Source: Algoriphagus formosus
GTDB taxonomy: Bacteria; Bacteroidota; Bacteroidia; Cytophagales; Cyclobacteriaceae
Assembly (NCBI RefSeq): GCF_002807035.1
Contig: NZ_NIUC01000002.1
Span: 1,889,267 to 1,953,266, forward strand
Reading direction: 5' to 3'
DNA: 64,000 nt
Positions within the stretch are counted from its first letter, which is position 1. The number at the start of each line of letters is the position of its first letter. The notes beneath the pieces are model-generated. The model did not search any database. It worked only from the letters and a program-made list of their open reading frames with translations, and was not told the DNA's origin. A program made the position numbers and the translations under genes. Positions 9,406-19,292 of the stretch are shown here, in pieces.

Positions 9406-9606
9406 GCTAGGTGAGGATTTAATGTCAGGATTTGAAGAGGTGAAAATAGAAAATAAGTCTTACATCAGTTAAGGCGATCACAGAGAAATAATATTTGACT
9501 AATTTCCATCAGATAAATATAAAATTTTAAAAAATGGCATAAATCAGAATAAAAAATTAAAAACTGATAGAATTTGATGTTTTATCGAATATTTATTCTG
9601 ACCCAA

Positions 9607-9638
9607 TGTTAAGGAAATGTTAATAAATGCTAAATTTG
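9607..9638 (+). promoter_or_regulatory. Candidate promoter of the Oar-like receptor gene
   Basis: The -7 box TAAATTTG (9631-9638) matches TAnnTTTG exactly. A partial -33 element TGTT lies 20 bp upstream. The untranslated leader would be about 90 nt. The AT-rich surroundings and the strong codon bias of the gene fit a strong promoter. Confidence 0.5.
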
Positions 9639-9736
9639 CGCAGTAAAAATTAACACAGAGTACCCCGCAAAGAAGTATGTCAAAATTACCTTTGCGCTGT
9701 AATTGATAAAACCAACTTTTACTAAACCAAAAAAAC

Positions 9737-12700
9737 ATGAGGCAAAATTTACTCAAAAACTTAGTGACTGTTCTTTTGCTGGTATTCAGCAGCACATGGG
9801 CAATGTCACAAGGTGTGACGACAGGTAACATCCAAGGGGTGGTGACTGAAGTATCAGGCGAACCACTTCCAGGTGCCAACATTGTCGCGACACACGAGCC
9901 ATCCGGTACCCGTTACGGGGCAGTGAGTAACTTGGAAGGTCGATTTGTACTTCCAAACATGCGTGTAGGTGGACCTTACACAGTACGAATCACCTTTGTG
10001 GGATTCGAAGATCGTCTATTCGAAGGAATCGTTTTGGGTCTAGGTCAGACTTATACCCTGAATGCATCTCTTTCTGATGGATTGGAATTGGAAGCAATCG
10101 AAGTAATCGCCTCCCAAGATGCGATCATGAATGCTGATAAAACCGGTGCGGCTTTGAACTTGACAGGAGATAAAATCAACTCTCTTCCAACAATCAACCG
10201 TAACATCAATGACTTTACCCGTTTGACTCCTCAGTCTAACGGAACTTCATTTGCCGGTACTTCTAGCCGATTCAATAACTACACCATTGACGGTAACATT
10301 TACAACAACAACTTCGGACTTGGATCAGGTCAGTTTGCCGGATCTAACCCAATCTCCCTAGATGCGATCGAAGAAGTTCAAGTCAACTTGGCTCCTTACG
10401 ATGTGCGTTTGGCAGGATTTACCGGAGCATCTGTAAATGCTATTACTAAGTCAGGTACTAACGAATTTTCTGGATCTGCTTACTACTACTTGAGAAACGA
10501 TCAAATGATCGGTGATAAAGTAGGTGAGACAAGATTGCCAGTGGATGACTCTAAAAACGAAATCGTAGGTTTCCGTTTAGGTGGTCCAATCATTAAGAAC
10601 AAATTGTTCTTCTTCGTTTCTTACGAAACAGAAACTGAAGCTGTACCAAGTTACACGAAAGTAGCTGCCCGTCCAGGTTTAGAGCCTGATGGTTTGACAG
10701 TTTCCAGAGTTCCTGCTTCTGATCTTGATTTCATCAGCAATCAGTTGCGTTCTCTTTATGACTACGAAACTGGTCCTTACGAAAACTATCCTTTTGCTTC
10801 TGAGCAGGAGCGTTTCAACGCAAGATTGGACTTTAACATCAATGACAATCACAAATTGTCAGTGAGATACAACAACTACACGGCTTTCACAGACGTGCGT
10901 ACCAACGGAAACTCTATCCGTTTCATCTCTACCCGATTCAGAAATACTTCTAGAACAGGTATTGAAGCGATGAACTTCCGTAACACCAACTACACCAACG
11001 ACAGAAATGTACAGTCTTGGGTAGCTGAATTGAACTCCAGAATCGGAGCTAACATGTCAAACCAATTCAACATTGGTTTCACATCCATCACAGATCCTAA
11101 GCGTGGTATCCCAGGTGGACAGGCTTTCCCATTCATCGAGATTTTGGAGCCAGATGCTTCAGGTAACTTGCTTTACTACACCTCTGTAGGTAATGAATTG
11201 TTTACTGTAGGTAACTTGTTGGAAAACAATATCTTCAACGTAACCAACAACTTCTCCCTATACAAAGGAAAGCATACCTATACATTCGGAGCTAACTTCG
11301 AATACATGACCTTTGACAACGCGTTCAACCCTGTATTCAACGGTTTCTACCGATTCAACAGCTATGATTCATTCGTTGAATCAGTTATCAACAGAACTCC
11401 TGGAGCATATCCAGATGCTTTCGCAAAAAGCTTTGCCCTAGACGGATCTACCACGCCTCCAACCGATCAGACTCGATTTGGACAGTTTGGTATCTATGTA
11501 CAGGATGAATACCAAGTAACATCTAAATTGAAAGTGACTGGTGGTCTTCGTGTAGACTTCCCATTCTATCCAATCGATATTCCAAGAAACCAGTTGTTGG
11601 ATAACTTGAACAAGACGTTTGAAACTCCTGACGGTACAATCACTCCAGACGTAAGTACATTCCCTAAAGTGAATCCTCTTTGGTCTCCACGTGTTGGTTT
11701 CAACTGGGATGCTAAAGGTGACAGAACTACTCAAGTACGTGGTGGTACAGGTATCTTCTCAGGTCGTATTCCATTCGTATGGCTTTCTAACCAAGTAAAC
11801 GGTTCAGGTGTAGTTCGAGGTGGACTTGGATATGAAGGTGATGAAGTAGCTGAGGCTTTCGGACCTAACTACGTATTCAATCCAGATGTAACTTTCGGAA
11901 ATCCTGAGAATCCTGGACAGTCTCTTTCTAACGAATTGAACTTGACAGACCGTGACTTCAAGCTTCCTCAGGTTTGGAGAACCAACTTGGCAATCGATCA
12001 AGTGCTTCCTTTCGGAATCATCGGTACTGCTGAATTTATCTACTCTAGAGATGTAACTACTCCGATTGCTTACAACCCAGTAGTTCGTACTCCTGACGGT
12101 ACACTTAACGGACCAGATCAGCGTCCTTTCTGGAATAATACTAACTATTCCAATGATCCTGATTTCCGAAATGTATTCTATCTGACCAATGCTAGAAGAA
12201 ATGCTAACTACTACTCTATCACTGCTCAATTGCAGAAGGAGTTTGAAAATGGTTTCTCTGCTATGGTTGCTTACACTAGATCTAGATCTCAAGATTTGGA
12301 TGCAGCGGGTGGATCTCAAGCGATCTCTTTGTGGCCAGCTACTGTTCAGTCTGACAGAAACAACCCTGAGTTGAGCTTTGCTGGATTCGATGTTCCAAAC
12401 CGTGTGATCGGTACGATTTCTTACCAAACAGAAACTTCTACTATCACCTTGTTCTATGAAGGTGCTGATGCAGGCCGATTCTCTTATACTTACTCTGGAA
12501 ACTTTGGAGATGCATCTGACCGATTGATGTATATTCCTAACTCTGCAAACGAGTTGAACTTCCAAGAATTCACGCTAGGAGGTAGAACAGTGACTGCAGC
12601 TGAGCAAGCTACATTGCTTGATGCATACATTGACCAAGATGAGTATCTAAGTGCAAACAGAGGTTCTGTTGCTCAAAGAAACGGAGCATTGAGACCATTT

Positions 12701-13006
12701 GTTAACAGATTCGATCTTCGATTCACTCAGGATTTGATCTTTACTAATGACAAGAAAAATAGATTGCAATTATCTATTGATATCTTGAACATCGGTAACA
12801 TGTTCAACTCTGAGTGGGGTATCCAGAAGTTTGCCTTCCAAGATAACCTATTAAACTACAGAGGCACAAATGATGCTGGTGAGCCAGTTTACAGATTGAA
12901 TACAGTTCCTGGAACTTCTGACTTCCCAACTGAGACTTTCCGTACTACCACTTCATTGGGTGATACTTGGAGAATGCAAGTGGGTATTCGATACATATTC
13001 AATTAA
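9737..13006 (+). CDS. Oar-like TonB-dependent outer-membrane receptor
   Basis: This is a 1089-aa outer-membrane protein. A signal peptide (residues 1-26, ending AMSQ) is followed by a carboxypeptidase-regulatory-like beta-sandwich (about 30-115; GNIQGVVTEVSGEPLPGANI), a TonB plug (about 125-245; TIDGNIYNNNFG, GASVNAITKSGTNEFSG) and a large beta-barrel ending in the aromatic strand VGIRYIFN. The plug and barrel layout matches the Oar family, which differs from SusC by lacking a SusD partner; none is encoded next to it. The substrate is unknown. Codon choice shifts to a narrow set (AAC, TAC, GTA, GGA/GGT) in the plug and barrel, which suggests very high expression. It ends at a strong terminator, so it is monocistronic. 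Confidence 0.93.
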   Translation: MRQNLLKNLVTVLLLVFSSTWAMSQGVTTGNIQGVVTEVSGEPLPGANIVATHEPSGTRYGAVSNLEGRFVLPNMRVGGPYTVRITFVGFEDRLFEGIVLGLGQTYTLNASLSDGLELEAIEVIASQDAIMNADKTGAALNLTGDKINSLPTINRNINDFTRLTPQSNGTSFAGTSSRFNNYTIDGNIYNNNFGLGSGQFAGSNPISLDAIEEVQVNLAPYDVRLAGFTGASVNAITKSGTNEFSGSAYYYLRNDQMIGDKVGETRLPVDDSKNEIVGFRLGGPIIKNKLFFFVSYETETEAVPSYTKVAARPGLEPDGLTVSRVPASDLDFISNQLRSLYDYETGPYENYPFASEQERFNARLDFNINDNHKLSVRYNNYTAFTDVRTNGNSIRFISTRFRNTSRTGIEAMNFRNTNYTNDRNVQSWVAELNSRIGANMSNQFNIGFTSITDPKRGIPGGQAFPFIEILEPDASGNLLYYTSVGNELFTVGNLLENNIFNVTNNFSLYKGKHTYTFGANFEYMTFDNAFNPVFNGFYRFNSYDSFVESVINRTPGAYPDAFAKSFALDGSTTPPTDQTRFGQFGIYVQDEYQVTSKLKVTGGLRVDFPFYPIDIPRNQLLDNLNKTFETPDGTITPDVSTFPKVNPLWSPRVGFNWDAKGDRTTQVRGGTGIFSGRIPFVWLSNQVNGSGVVRGGLGYEGDEVAEAFGPNYVFNPDVTFGNPENPGQSLSNELNLTDRDFKLPQVWRTNLAIDQVLPFGIIGTAEFIYSRDVTTPIAYNPVVRTPDGTLNGPDQRPFWNNTNYSNDPDFRNVFYLTNARRNANYYSITAQLQKEFENGFSAMVAYTRSRSQDLDAAGGSQAISLWPATVQSDRNNPELSFAGFDVPNRVIGTISYQTETSTITLFYEGADAGRFSYTYSGNFGDASDRLMYIPNSANELNFQEFTLGGRTVTAAEQATLLDAYIDQDEYLSANRGSVAQRNGALRPFVNRFDLRFTQDLIFTNDKKNRLQLSIDILNIGNMFNSEWGIQKFAFQDNLLNYRGTNDAGEPVYRLNTVPGTSDFPTETFRTTTSLGDTWRMQVGIRYIFN

Positions 13007-13026
13007 TTCTGACAGATTCCTATAAT

Positions 13027-13057
13027 AAAAAGCACCTTGAAAAAGGTGCTTTTTTTA
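13027..13057 (+). terminator. Intrinsic terminator of the Oar-like gene
   Basis: The stem is AAAAAGCACCTT / AAGGTGCTTTTT with a GAAA-type tetraloop and a run of seven T. It is a textbook hairpin directly after the receptor stop codon. Confidence 0.9.
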
Positions 13058-13091
13058 TTTTGCATCATTATAGAATCAAAACTTTCAAAAG

Positions 13092-14159
13092 ATGAGGCAT
13101 TTACTTTTGTTGATTTTTTTACTTTCAGTAGCAATTAATTGGGCGAATGCTCAAACGGATTCGCTGGTTTTTAAGAATAAAAATCTCATCATCGGAGAAA
13201 TAAAAAGTATGGATCGAGGAGTAATCATCATAGAGACGGATTACTCTGACAGTGATTTTAAGGCTGAATGGGAGGAAATTGTAAAAATCCAATCTAGGAC
13301 AAACTTTTTGATAACCTTAGTGGATGGAAGGAGATTTAATGGAAAAATAAGGAGTGTGTCAGAAAGTGAAGTAAAGATCACTTTTTATGATCCGGAATCC
13401 CTGATTAGGCTAAAGAAGAAACAGATTTCAAAAGATTCTGAGGGCTCAGAATCAATCATTGTCCCCATTTATGACATTGTTTATTTGAATGCCTTGGATG
13501 AAGGCTTTTGGAGTAGGTTATCGGCAAATATTGATTTTGGGTGGAGCCTGACCAGAGCCAATAATCTACGGACTGTCAATCTCCGAAGCGGTTTGGGTTA
13601 TTTGGCTGATCGATGGAAATTTGGATCATCATTTAATGGCCTCCGCTCCACTCAAGATGAAACTGAGCCAGTAAGAAGGGCTGATGGGAATATCTCCTAT
13701 GTGTACTTTCTTCAAAAGGACTATTTTTTAATTTATGATTTGACTTACCTGTCGAATACAGAACAGTTGATAGCTTCTCGAGTCGGAAATAAGATCGGTA
13801 TTGGTAAATATGTGGTCAGGACGAATAAGTCTTATTTTGGTTTTCAGGCTGGGGTCAACTTAAACAATGAACAATTTTTGGACGATAGTCCTGGAAAGAG
13901 GTCCGGCGAGTCCTTTTTAGGGGCGGAAGTAAGTCTTTATGATATTGGTGATCTGAAATTGCTAAGTAATCTGACCACTTACCCTAGCTTAACTGAAAAA
14001 GGTCGATTCAGGGCGGATTTTAAGTTGGATATCAAATATGAATTCTTGTCTGATTTTTATATCAACCTTGGAACTACTGTCAACTTTGATAATCAGCCCG
14101 TAGAATCAGCAACCACCCTCGATTATATTATACAGACTACAGTAGGTTGGAGTTTGTGA
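13092..14159 (+). CDS. DUF481 family outer-membrane protein
   Basis: This is a 355-aa protein with a signal peptide (about residues 1-20, ANAQ). The N-terminal part (about 25-130) is built of small beta strands (LIIGEIKSMDRGVIIIETDY, VDGRRFNGKIRSV) resembling a SpoVT/LSm-like pair. The DUF481 beta-barrel follows from about 145 (SRLSANIDFGWSLTRANN) to the last strand TTVGWSL. The family (YdiY type) is predicted to sit in the outer membrane, and its function is unknown. It follows the Oar terminator and stands alone. Confidence 0.82.
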   Translation: MRHLLLLIFLLSVAINWANAQTDSLVFKNKNLIIGEIKSMDRGVIIIETDYSDSDFKAEWEEIVKIQSRTNFLITLVDGRRFNGKIRSVSESEVKITFYDPESLIRLKKKQISKDSEGSESIIVPIYDIVYLNALDEGFWSRLSANIDFGWSLTRANNLRTVNLRSGLGYLADRWKFGSSFNGLRSTQDETEPVRRADGNISYVYFLQKDYFLIYDLTYLSNTEQLIASRVGNKIGIGKYVVRTNKSYFGFQAGVNLNNEQFLDDSPGKRSGESFLGAEVSLYDIGDLKLLSNLTTYPSLTEKGRFRADFKLDIKYEFLSDFYINLGTTVNFDNQPVESATTLDYIIQTTVGWSL

Positions 14160-14338
14160 TTTAATGAATCAATCGACCTTTTCTGTGTTATTGTTTCAAT
14201 TCGAATCAATAAACATCCTTGATTTTTTCCTTTGGTCGAAGCCATCTGCCTTCAGTATGTTTTTCGCAATTTATTCTAGTTGATTGTGGATACTTTTGTG
14301 TAATTGAACCAAGCTAGGTCTATCCGAGTTTAGCCTTC

Positions 14339-15121
14339 ATGTTACACTACAAAAGATATCCGAATCCCAAATCTGACGAATGGGTGGTCTTTATCCATGG
14401 GGCCGGAGGCTCTTCGGTGGTTTGGTATAAGCAGATCAAGGATTTTCGGGAAGAGTTTAATCTATTGCTCATTGACCTGAGAGGACATGGGAAGTCTACC
14501 AACTTGCCGCAGGCCATATATCAGAAGGAGTACACCTTTGAAGATGTTACGCAGGATGTTATTGAAGTCTTGGATCATTTGAAAATGCCTCCTGCACATT
14601 TCATGGGGGTGTCACTAGGTACCATTCTGGCAAGACAGTTGGCAGAGATGGAGCCCGAAAGAGTGAAATCATTGGTTTTGGCAGGTGCCGTCACTAGGCT
14701 CAATGCGAAATCAAGAGTTTTGGTATTCTTGGGAAATACATTCAAAAAGGTAATTCCATACATGTGGCTTTATAGTTTGTTTGCATACGTCATTCTTCCT
14801 AGGAAGCAGCACACTGAATCCCGGAATTTATTTATCCGGGAAGCAAAGAAGCTTTGTCAAAAGGAATTTATCCGATGGTTTAAATTGACCGCAGATATCA
14901 ATCCGCTACTTCGATATTTCAAAGAAGTAGAAATAAAAATCCCAACTTTATATGTGATGGGAGATCAGGATATCATGTTTTTGGAACCTGTGAAAAAAAT
15001 CGTCAAAGAACATAAAAATGCCAGTCTTAAGATTCTCCAAACTTGCGGGCATGTCGTAAATGTGGAGCGCCCTGCAGAATTTAATCAGCATTCAATGGCT
15101 TTCCTTAAGAGTATAAACTAA
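14339..15121 (+). CDS. Alpha/beta hydrolase
   Basis: This is a 260-aa cytoplasmic alpha/beta-fold hydrolase without a signal peptide. The oxyanion-loop HGAGGSSVVW (20-29), the LLIDLRGHGKS strand (43-53), the nucleophile elbow G-V-S92-L-G, the acid region MGDQD (207-211) and the catalytic H238 in CGHVVNVERP are all present. The substrate cannot be read from the sequence. It resembles the esterase and C-C hydrolase group. It stands 24 bp upstream of the RND efflux operon on the same strand and may be transcribed with it. A TACTTTTG box at 14291-14298 could be its -7 element. Confidence 0.85.
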   Translation: MLHYKRYPNPKSDEWVVFIHGAGGSSVVWYKQIKDFREEFNLLLIDLRGHGKSTNLPQAIYQKEYTFEDVTQDVIEVLDHLKMPPAHFMGVSLGTILARQLAEMEPERVKSLVLAGAVTRLNAKSRVLVFLGNTFKKVIPYMWLYSLFAYVILPRKQHTESRNLFIREAKKLCQKEFIRWFKLTADINPLLRYFKEVEIKIPTLYVMGDQDIMFLEPVKKIVKEHKNASLKILQTCGHVVNVERPAEFNQHSMAFLKSIN

Positions 15122-15145
15122 TAATCAAATCCAGTACTTTTCTGT

Positions 15146-16228
15146 ATGAACAAGCAGACAAAAATCATCCTTTTTGTAGTCATTCTTCTCGTAGTGGCCG
15201 CAGCAATTTTGTACCCAAGACTTGACCTCAGAAAGTCAAACGACACTTCTGTAGCGTCTGCGGGAGCAGGTCCTGGACAGCCTTCTGCCCTACCTGTGAA
15301 GGTGGTTAAGCTTCAAAGAGAGACCCTCACCAGTCAGCTTCAGGTGACAGGTAGCATTCTAGCTAATGAGTCGGTAAGCATTCGTCCTGAAGTGTCCGGC
15401 TTGGTCACTAGAATAGCCTTCAAAGAAGGACAATATGTAAAAAAGGGTACGCCACTTCTTTACTTGGATGATGATGAGTTGCAGGCTCAATATCAACGCC
15501 TTCAATACACTCAAAAGCTTTACGAAACTCAAGAGAATCGTCAAAAGCAACTTCTAGAAAGAGAAGCAATCAGTCAGGAAGAATATGATATCGCTTTGAA
15601 TCAGTTTAATACAACTATTTCTGATATCAAACTGGTCGAAGCCCAACTCGCAAAGCGAATCATTCGAGCGCCTTTTGATGGAATTCTTGGCCTGAGGGAA
15701 GTATCTGAAGGAAGCGTGATCGGAACAGCTGATATCATCACAAATATTGTGAATATTGATCCGATAAAGATTGATTTCTCCATCCCTGAGCGATACAGCA
15801 ATCAGGTTGAAGTAGGGGCTCCGATTTACTTTACCAATGAATCTTCCGAAAAAGAATTTGAAGGAACTGTTTACGCATTCGAGCCTCAGATTGATGCGGC
15901 TACCCGAACGATGAAACTAAGGGCTCAAAGCCCTAATAAGGATAATTTATTTCTTCCAGGAATGTATGTGCGAATTCGCTTTATTCTAGGAGAGACAGAA
16001 GATGCATTGATGGTACCTGCAGAATCCGTGATTCCGGAGTTGCAAGGTTATAAAGTATATGTGGTGGATGCTGAAAATAAAGCTCAAGAGCGAGTAGTCG
16101 AAATAGGCACCCGGACAGATACTCAAGTACAAATAGTCAGTGGTCTGGAAGAGGGAGATCTCGTCCTTGCCACGGGAGTCCTTCAGGCGCGACAAGGAAT
16201 GCCTGTAGAATACACACAAATCAACTAA
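15146..16228 (+). CDS. RND efflux periplasmic adaptor subunit
   Basis: This 360-aa membrane fusion protein bridges the inner-membrane pump and the outer-membrane channel. One N-terminal helix (about 7-25) anchors it. A biotinyl-lipoyl half-motif (SIRPEVSGLVTRIAFKEG) precedes a coiled-coil hairpin (about 110-160), the second half-motif (RIIRAPFDGILGLREV) and the beta-barrel and membrane-proximal domains (LFLPGMYVRIRF, VMVPAESVIP-like). It is the first gene of a three-gene efflux operon; the pump gene begins 1 bp after its stop. It is of the MexA/AcrA type, but the substrate range is unknown. Confidence 0.93.
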   Translation: MNKQTKIILFVVILLVVAAAILYPRLDLRKSNDTSVASAGAGPGQPSALPVKVVKLQRETLTSQLQVTGSILANESVSIRPEVSGLVTRIAFKEGQYVKKGTPLLYLDDDELQAQYQRLQYTQKLYETQENRQKQLLEREAISQEEYDIALNQFNTTISDIKLVEAQLAKRIIRAPFDGILGLREVSEGSVIGTADIITNIVNIDPIKIDFSIPERYSNQVEVGAPIYFTNESSEKEFEGTVYAFEPQIDAATRTMKLRAQSPNKDNLFLPGMYVRIRFILGETEDALMVPAESVIPELQGYKVYVVDAENKAQERVVEIGTRTDTQVQIVSGLEEGDLVLATGVLQARQGMPVEYTQIN

Positions 16229-16229
16229 G

Positions 16230-19200
16230 ATGGCTAGCTTATCCAATTTAAGTATTAATAGGCCGGTTTTGGCCATCGTGATGTCCCTGATCATCCTACT
16301 TTTTGGTTCTATTGGGATTTCACTTTTAGGTATTCGGGAGTTTCCCAGTGTAGATCCGCCTGTAATTAGTGTGCGGACAAATTATGTGGGTGCCAATGCC
16401 GATGTGATTGAAGCACAAATCACTGAACCGCTAGAAGAGGCCATTAATGGTATTCAGGGGATCAAATCCCTGACTTCGACCAGTAATGATGGATCCAGTA
16501 GCATCACAGTTGAGTTTGATGTGGGAGCGGATTTGGAAGCTGCTGCCAATGACGTGCGAGATAAAGTGGCGGGTGCCCAGCGAAACCTACCTCCTGATGC
16601 CGAACCTCCCGTCGTATCCAAGGCTGATGCGGACTCTCAACCCATTGTATTTTTGAATGTCAAAAGTGACGAGCGGACCCTTTTGGAGCTTTCGGATATT
16701 GCTGATAATATTTTCAAAGAAAGACTTCAAACCATTCCAGGAGTCAGCAGAGTTCAAATCTGGGGTGAAAAAGAGTATGCCATCAGGCTCCGTATGGATC
16801 CTTTGAAAATGGCTTCTTATGGAATCACTCCACTGGATGTTTTGCAGAAAGTACAGTCTGAAAACGTAGAATTGCCATCAGGACGAATAGAAGGAGAAAC
16901 CATTGAACTGTCTGTCCGAACAAAAAGTAGACTTTCCACGCCACAGGAATTCAATCAACTGATCATCAAAGAAGATCAGAATAATATTGTTCGTTTTCAG
17001 GATGTAGGAAAGGCGGAATTGGCAGCTCTCAATGAGCGAACTGTCCTCAAGCGTGACGGAGTTCCGATGGTCGGCGTAGTTTTGGTTCCATTGCCAGGAT
17101 CTAACAATATTGAAATCGTCGATGAGTTTTACAGAAGATTAGAATTTATCAAAAAAGACTTGCCGGCAGATGTAGGTTTGCAGATTGGTTTTGATTCTAC
17201 GCAGTACATCAGAGATTCGATTTCTGAGGTACAGGAAACCATCATCACTGCCTTCATCCTGGTAGTTGCAATCATCTTCCTGTTCTTAAGAGACTGGAGA
17301 ACTACCTTTATCCCCGTACTGACTATTCCGATCTCGCTGATTGGGGTATTCTTTATCATGTATTTGCTGGATTTCTCCATCAATGTTTTGACTTTGTTGG
17401 GGATTGTACTGTCAATTGGATTGGTAGTAGATGATGCGATTGTAGTGCTGGAGAATATCTACGCCCGAATAGAGAAGGGCGAAAAACCGCAAGATGCAGC
17501 AGCCAAGGGCGCTGAAGAAATCTTCTTTGCGGTAATTGCGACTACGGTTGCACTAGCAGCAGTATTCTTGCCAGTGATTTTCCTAACCGGAACGACCGGA
17601 AGGCTATTTAGAGAGTTCGGAATTGTAGTAGCAGGAGCCGTAATCATTTCATCTTTTGTGGCCTTGACTATGACCCCGATGTTGAGCTCAAAATTGCTAA
17701 AGCGTCGAGAAAAGCATAATTGGTTTTACAATAAGACAGAACCAATTTTCGTATGGCTCAACGATGGATACGATGCCTTATTGAGTCAATTTTTCAAGGT
17801 GAGATGGATTGCTTTTCTCTTGATTGGAGTAATGGGATTTGGGATTTATTGGATGTTCAATGAAATCCCTTCAGAACTGACGCCAACAGAAGATAGAGGT
17901 GAAATCCGAATTAATATGTCGGGTCCAGAAGGTGCTACCTTCGGCTACATGGATCGAGTAATTGATGAAATGGTAGCTGATTTTAAGGCCACTATTCCAG
18001 AAGAAGAGTTAGATGGAATCATCTCTGTAACTTCACCTGGCTTTGGAACAGCCAGTACCAATTCGGGTTTTGGGCGATTGATTCTGAGTGATGCCGAAAA
18101 TAGAACCCGTTCCCAGCAAGAGATCTTTACTGCTGTCAACCAAAAGCTTGCTGGATATACGGCTGTCCGAGCATTTGCTTCGCAGCCTCAAGCAATTGGT
18201 AACCGTCGAGGAGGCTTGCCTATTCAATATGTCCTTCAGGCACCAACTCTTGAAAAGTTGAAAGAGGTCATCCCTCCCTTCATGGAAAAAGTTGGTCAAA
18301 GTCCTGCCTTTATCTTCTCTGATATCAATTTGAAGTTTACCAAGCCTGAGCTTGAGATCGAAATCGATCGTGAAAAAGCTAGAAATATTGGTGTCTCTGT
18401 TCAAGAGATAGCCAGGACCTTGCAATTATCTTACTCAGGCCAGCGCTTTGCCTATTTCATTATGAATGGAAAGCAATATCAGGTAGTCGGTGAGATGCAG
18501 CTCGAGGATCGAAATGAGCCTTTGAATCTAAGAATGCTCTATGTCCGAGCTGAAAATGGGGAGTTGGTTCAGTTGGATAATTTGGTGAGGGTTGTTGAGA
18601 CAAGTACTCCACCTCAACTTTACCGTTTCAATCGATTTGTATCAGCCACCGTCTCTGCAAACTTAGCCGATGGCTACACCATTGGTGATGGTTTGGAGGA
18701 AATGGATCGTGTAGCAGATGAAGTGCTGGATGATAGCTTTTCGACCGATGTTTCTGGACCTTCAAAGGAATTCCGGGAGAGTTCTAATAGCTTGATATTC
18801 GCGTTCCTGTTTGCATTGGTCTTGATCTATTTGGTGCTTTCTGCTCAGTTTGAAAGCTTCAAAGATCCGCTGATTATCATGTTTACAGTGCCTTTGGCAT
18901 TATTTGGAGCGCTCTTGACCTTATGGTCTTTTGGCTTTACACTGAATATTTTCTCTCAGATCGGAATTATCATGCTTATTGGTTTGGTGACCAAAAACGG
19001 AATTCTGATTGTGGAATTTGCCAATCAGCGGAAAGCACAGGGCTTGTCCGTGAATGAGGCTATTTATGGAGCAGCAGTCGCCCGTTTCCGGCCGATCTTG
19101 ATGACCTCACTTTCGACTATTTTGGGTATTCTCCCCATTGCTCTTGGACTGGGAGCCGGTGCGGAAAGTAGGGTGCCAATGGGCGCAGCCGTAATCGGAG

Positions 19201-19292
19201 GACTTACTTTCGCTACTATTTTGACATTGTTCGTCATTCCAGCTATTTATACATATCTGACTTCTAAAGAAGCAAGACTCGCAAGAACCTGA
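16230..19292 (+). CDS. RND efflux pump, inner-membrane permease (HAE1/AcrB type)
   Basis: This is a 1020-aa proton-driven multidrug-type transporter with 12 membrane helices in two repeated halves and two large periplasmic loops. The N-terminus SINRPVLAIVMSLIILLFG is the first helix. The proton-relay pair D401-D402 lies in helix 4 (GLVVDDAIVVLEN). The second-half helix pattern LIYLVLSAQFESF and GLVTKNGILIVEFANQ is typical of HAE1 pumps. The stop TGA overlaps the ATG of the TolC gene by one base (TGATG), so translation is probably coupled. Confidence 0.96.
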   Translation: MASLSNLSINRPVLAIVMSLIILLFGSIGISLLGIREFPSVDPPVISVRTNYVGANADVIEAQITEPLEEAINGIQGIKSLTSTSNDGSSSITVEFDVGADLEAAANDVRDKVAGAQRNLPPDAEPPVVSKADADSQPIVFLNVKSDERTLLELSDIADNIFKERLQTIPGVSRVQIWGEKEYAIRLRMDPLKMASYGITPLDVLQKVQSENVELPSGRIEGETIELSVRTKSRLSTPQEFNQLIIKEDQNNIVRFQDVGKAELAALNERTVLKRDGVPMVGVVLVPLPGSNNIEIVDEFYRRLEFIKKDLPADVGLQIGFDSTQYIRDSISEVQETIITAFILVVAIIFLFLRDWRTTFIPVLTIPISLIGVFFIMYLLDFSINVLTLLGIVLSIGLVVDDAIVVLENIYARIEKGEKPQDAAAKGAEEIFFAVIATTVALAAVFLPVIFLTGTTGRLFREFGIVVAGAVIISSFVALTMTPMLSSKLLKRREKHNWFYNKTEPIFVWLNDGYDALLSQFFKVRWIAFLLIGVMGFGIYWMFNEIPSELTPTEDRGEIRINMSGPEGATFGYMDRVIDEMVADFKATIPEEELDGIISVTSPGFGTASTNSGFGRLILSDAENRTRSQQEIFTAVNQKLAGYTAVRAFASQPQAIGNRRGGLPIQYVLQAPTLEKLKEVIPPFMEKVGQSPAFIFSDINLKFTKPELEIEIDREKARNIGVSVQEIARTLQLSYSGQRFAYFIMNGKQYQVVGEMQLEDRNEPLNLRMLYVRAENGELVQLDNLVRVVETSTPPQLYRFNRFVSATVSANLADGYTIGDGLEEMDRVADEVLDDSFSTDVSGPSKEFRESSNSLIFAFLFALVLIYLVLSAQFESFKDPLIIMFTVPLALFGALLTLWSFGFTLNIFSQIGIIMLIGLVTKNGILIVEFANQRKAQGLSVNEAIYGAAVARFRPILMTSLSTILGILPIALGLGAGAESRVPMGAAVIGGLTFATILTLFVIPAIYTYLTSKEARLART

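Noticed and set aside
11804..12565. A 253-codon open frame on the minus strand
   Set aside because: It is the shadow of the highly biased Oar-like gene on the other strand. Its Ser/Arg-rich sequence follows from the codon bias.
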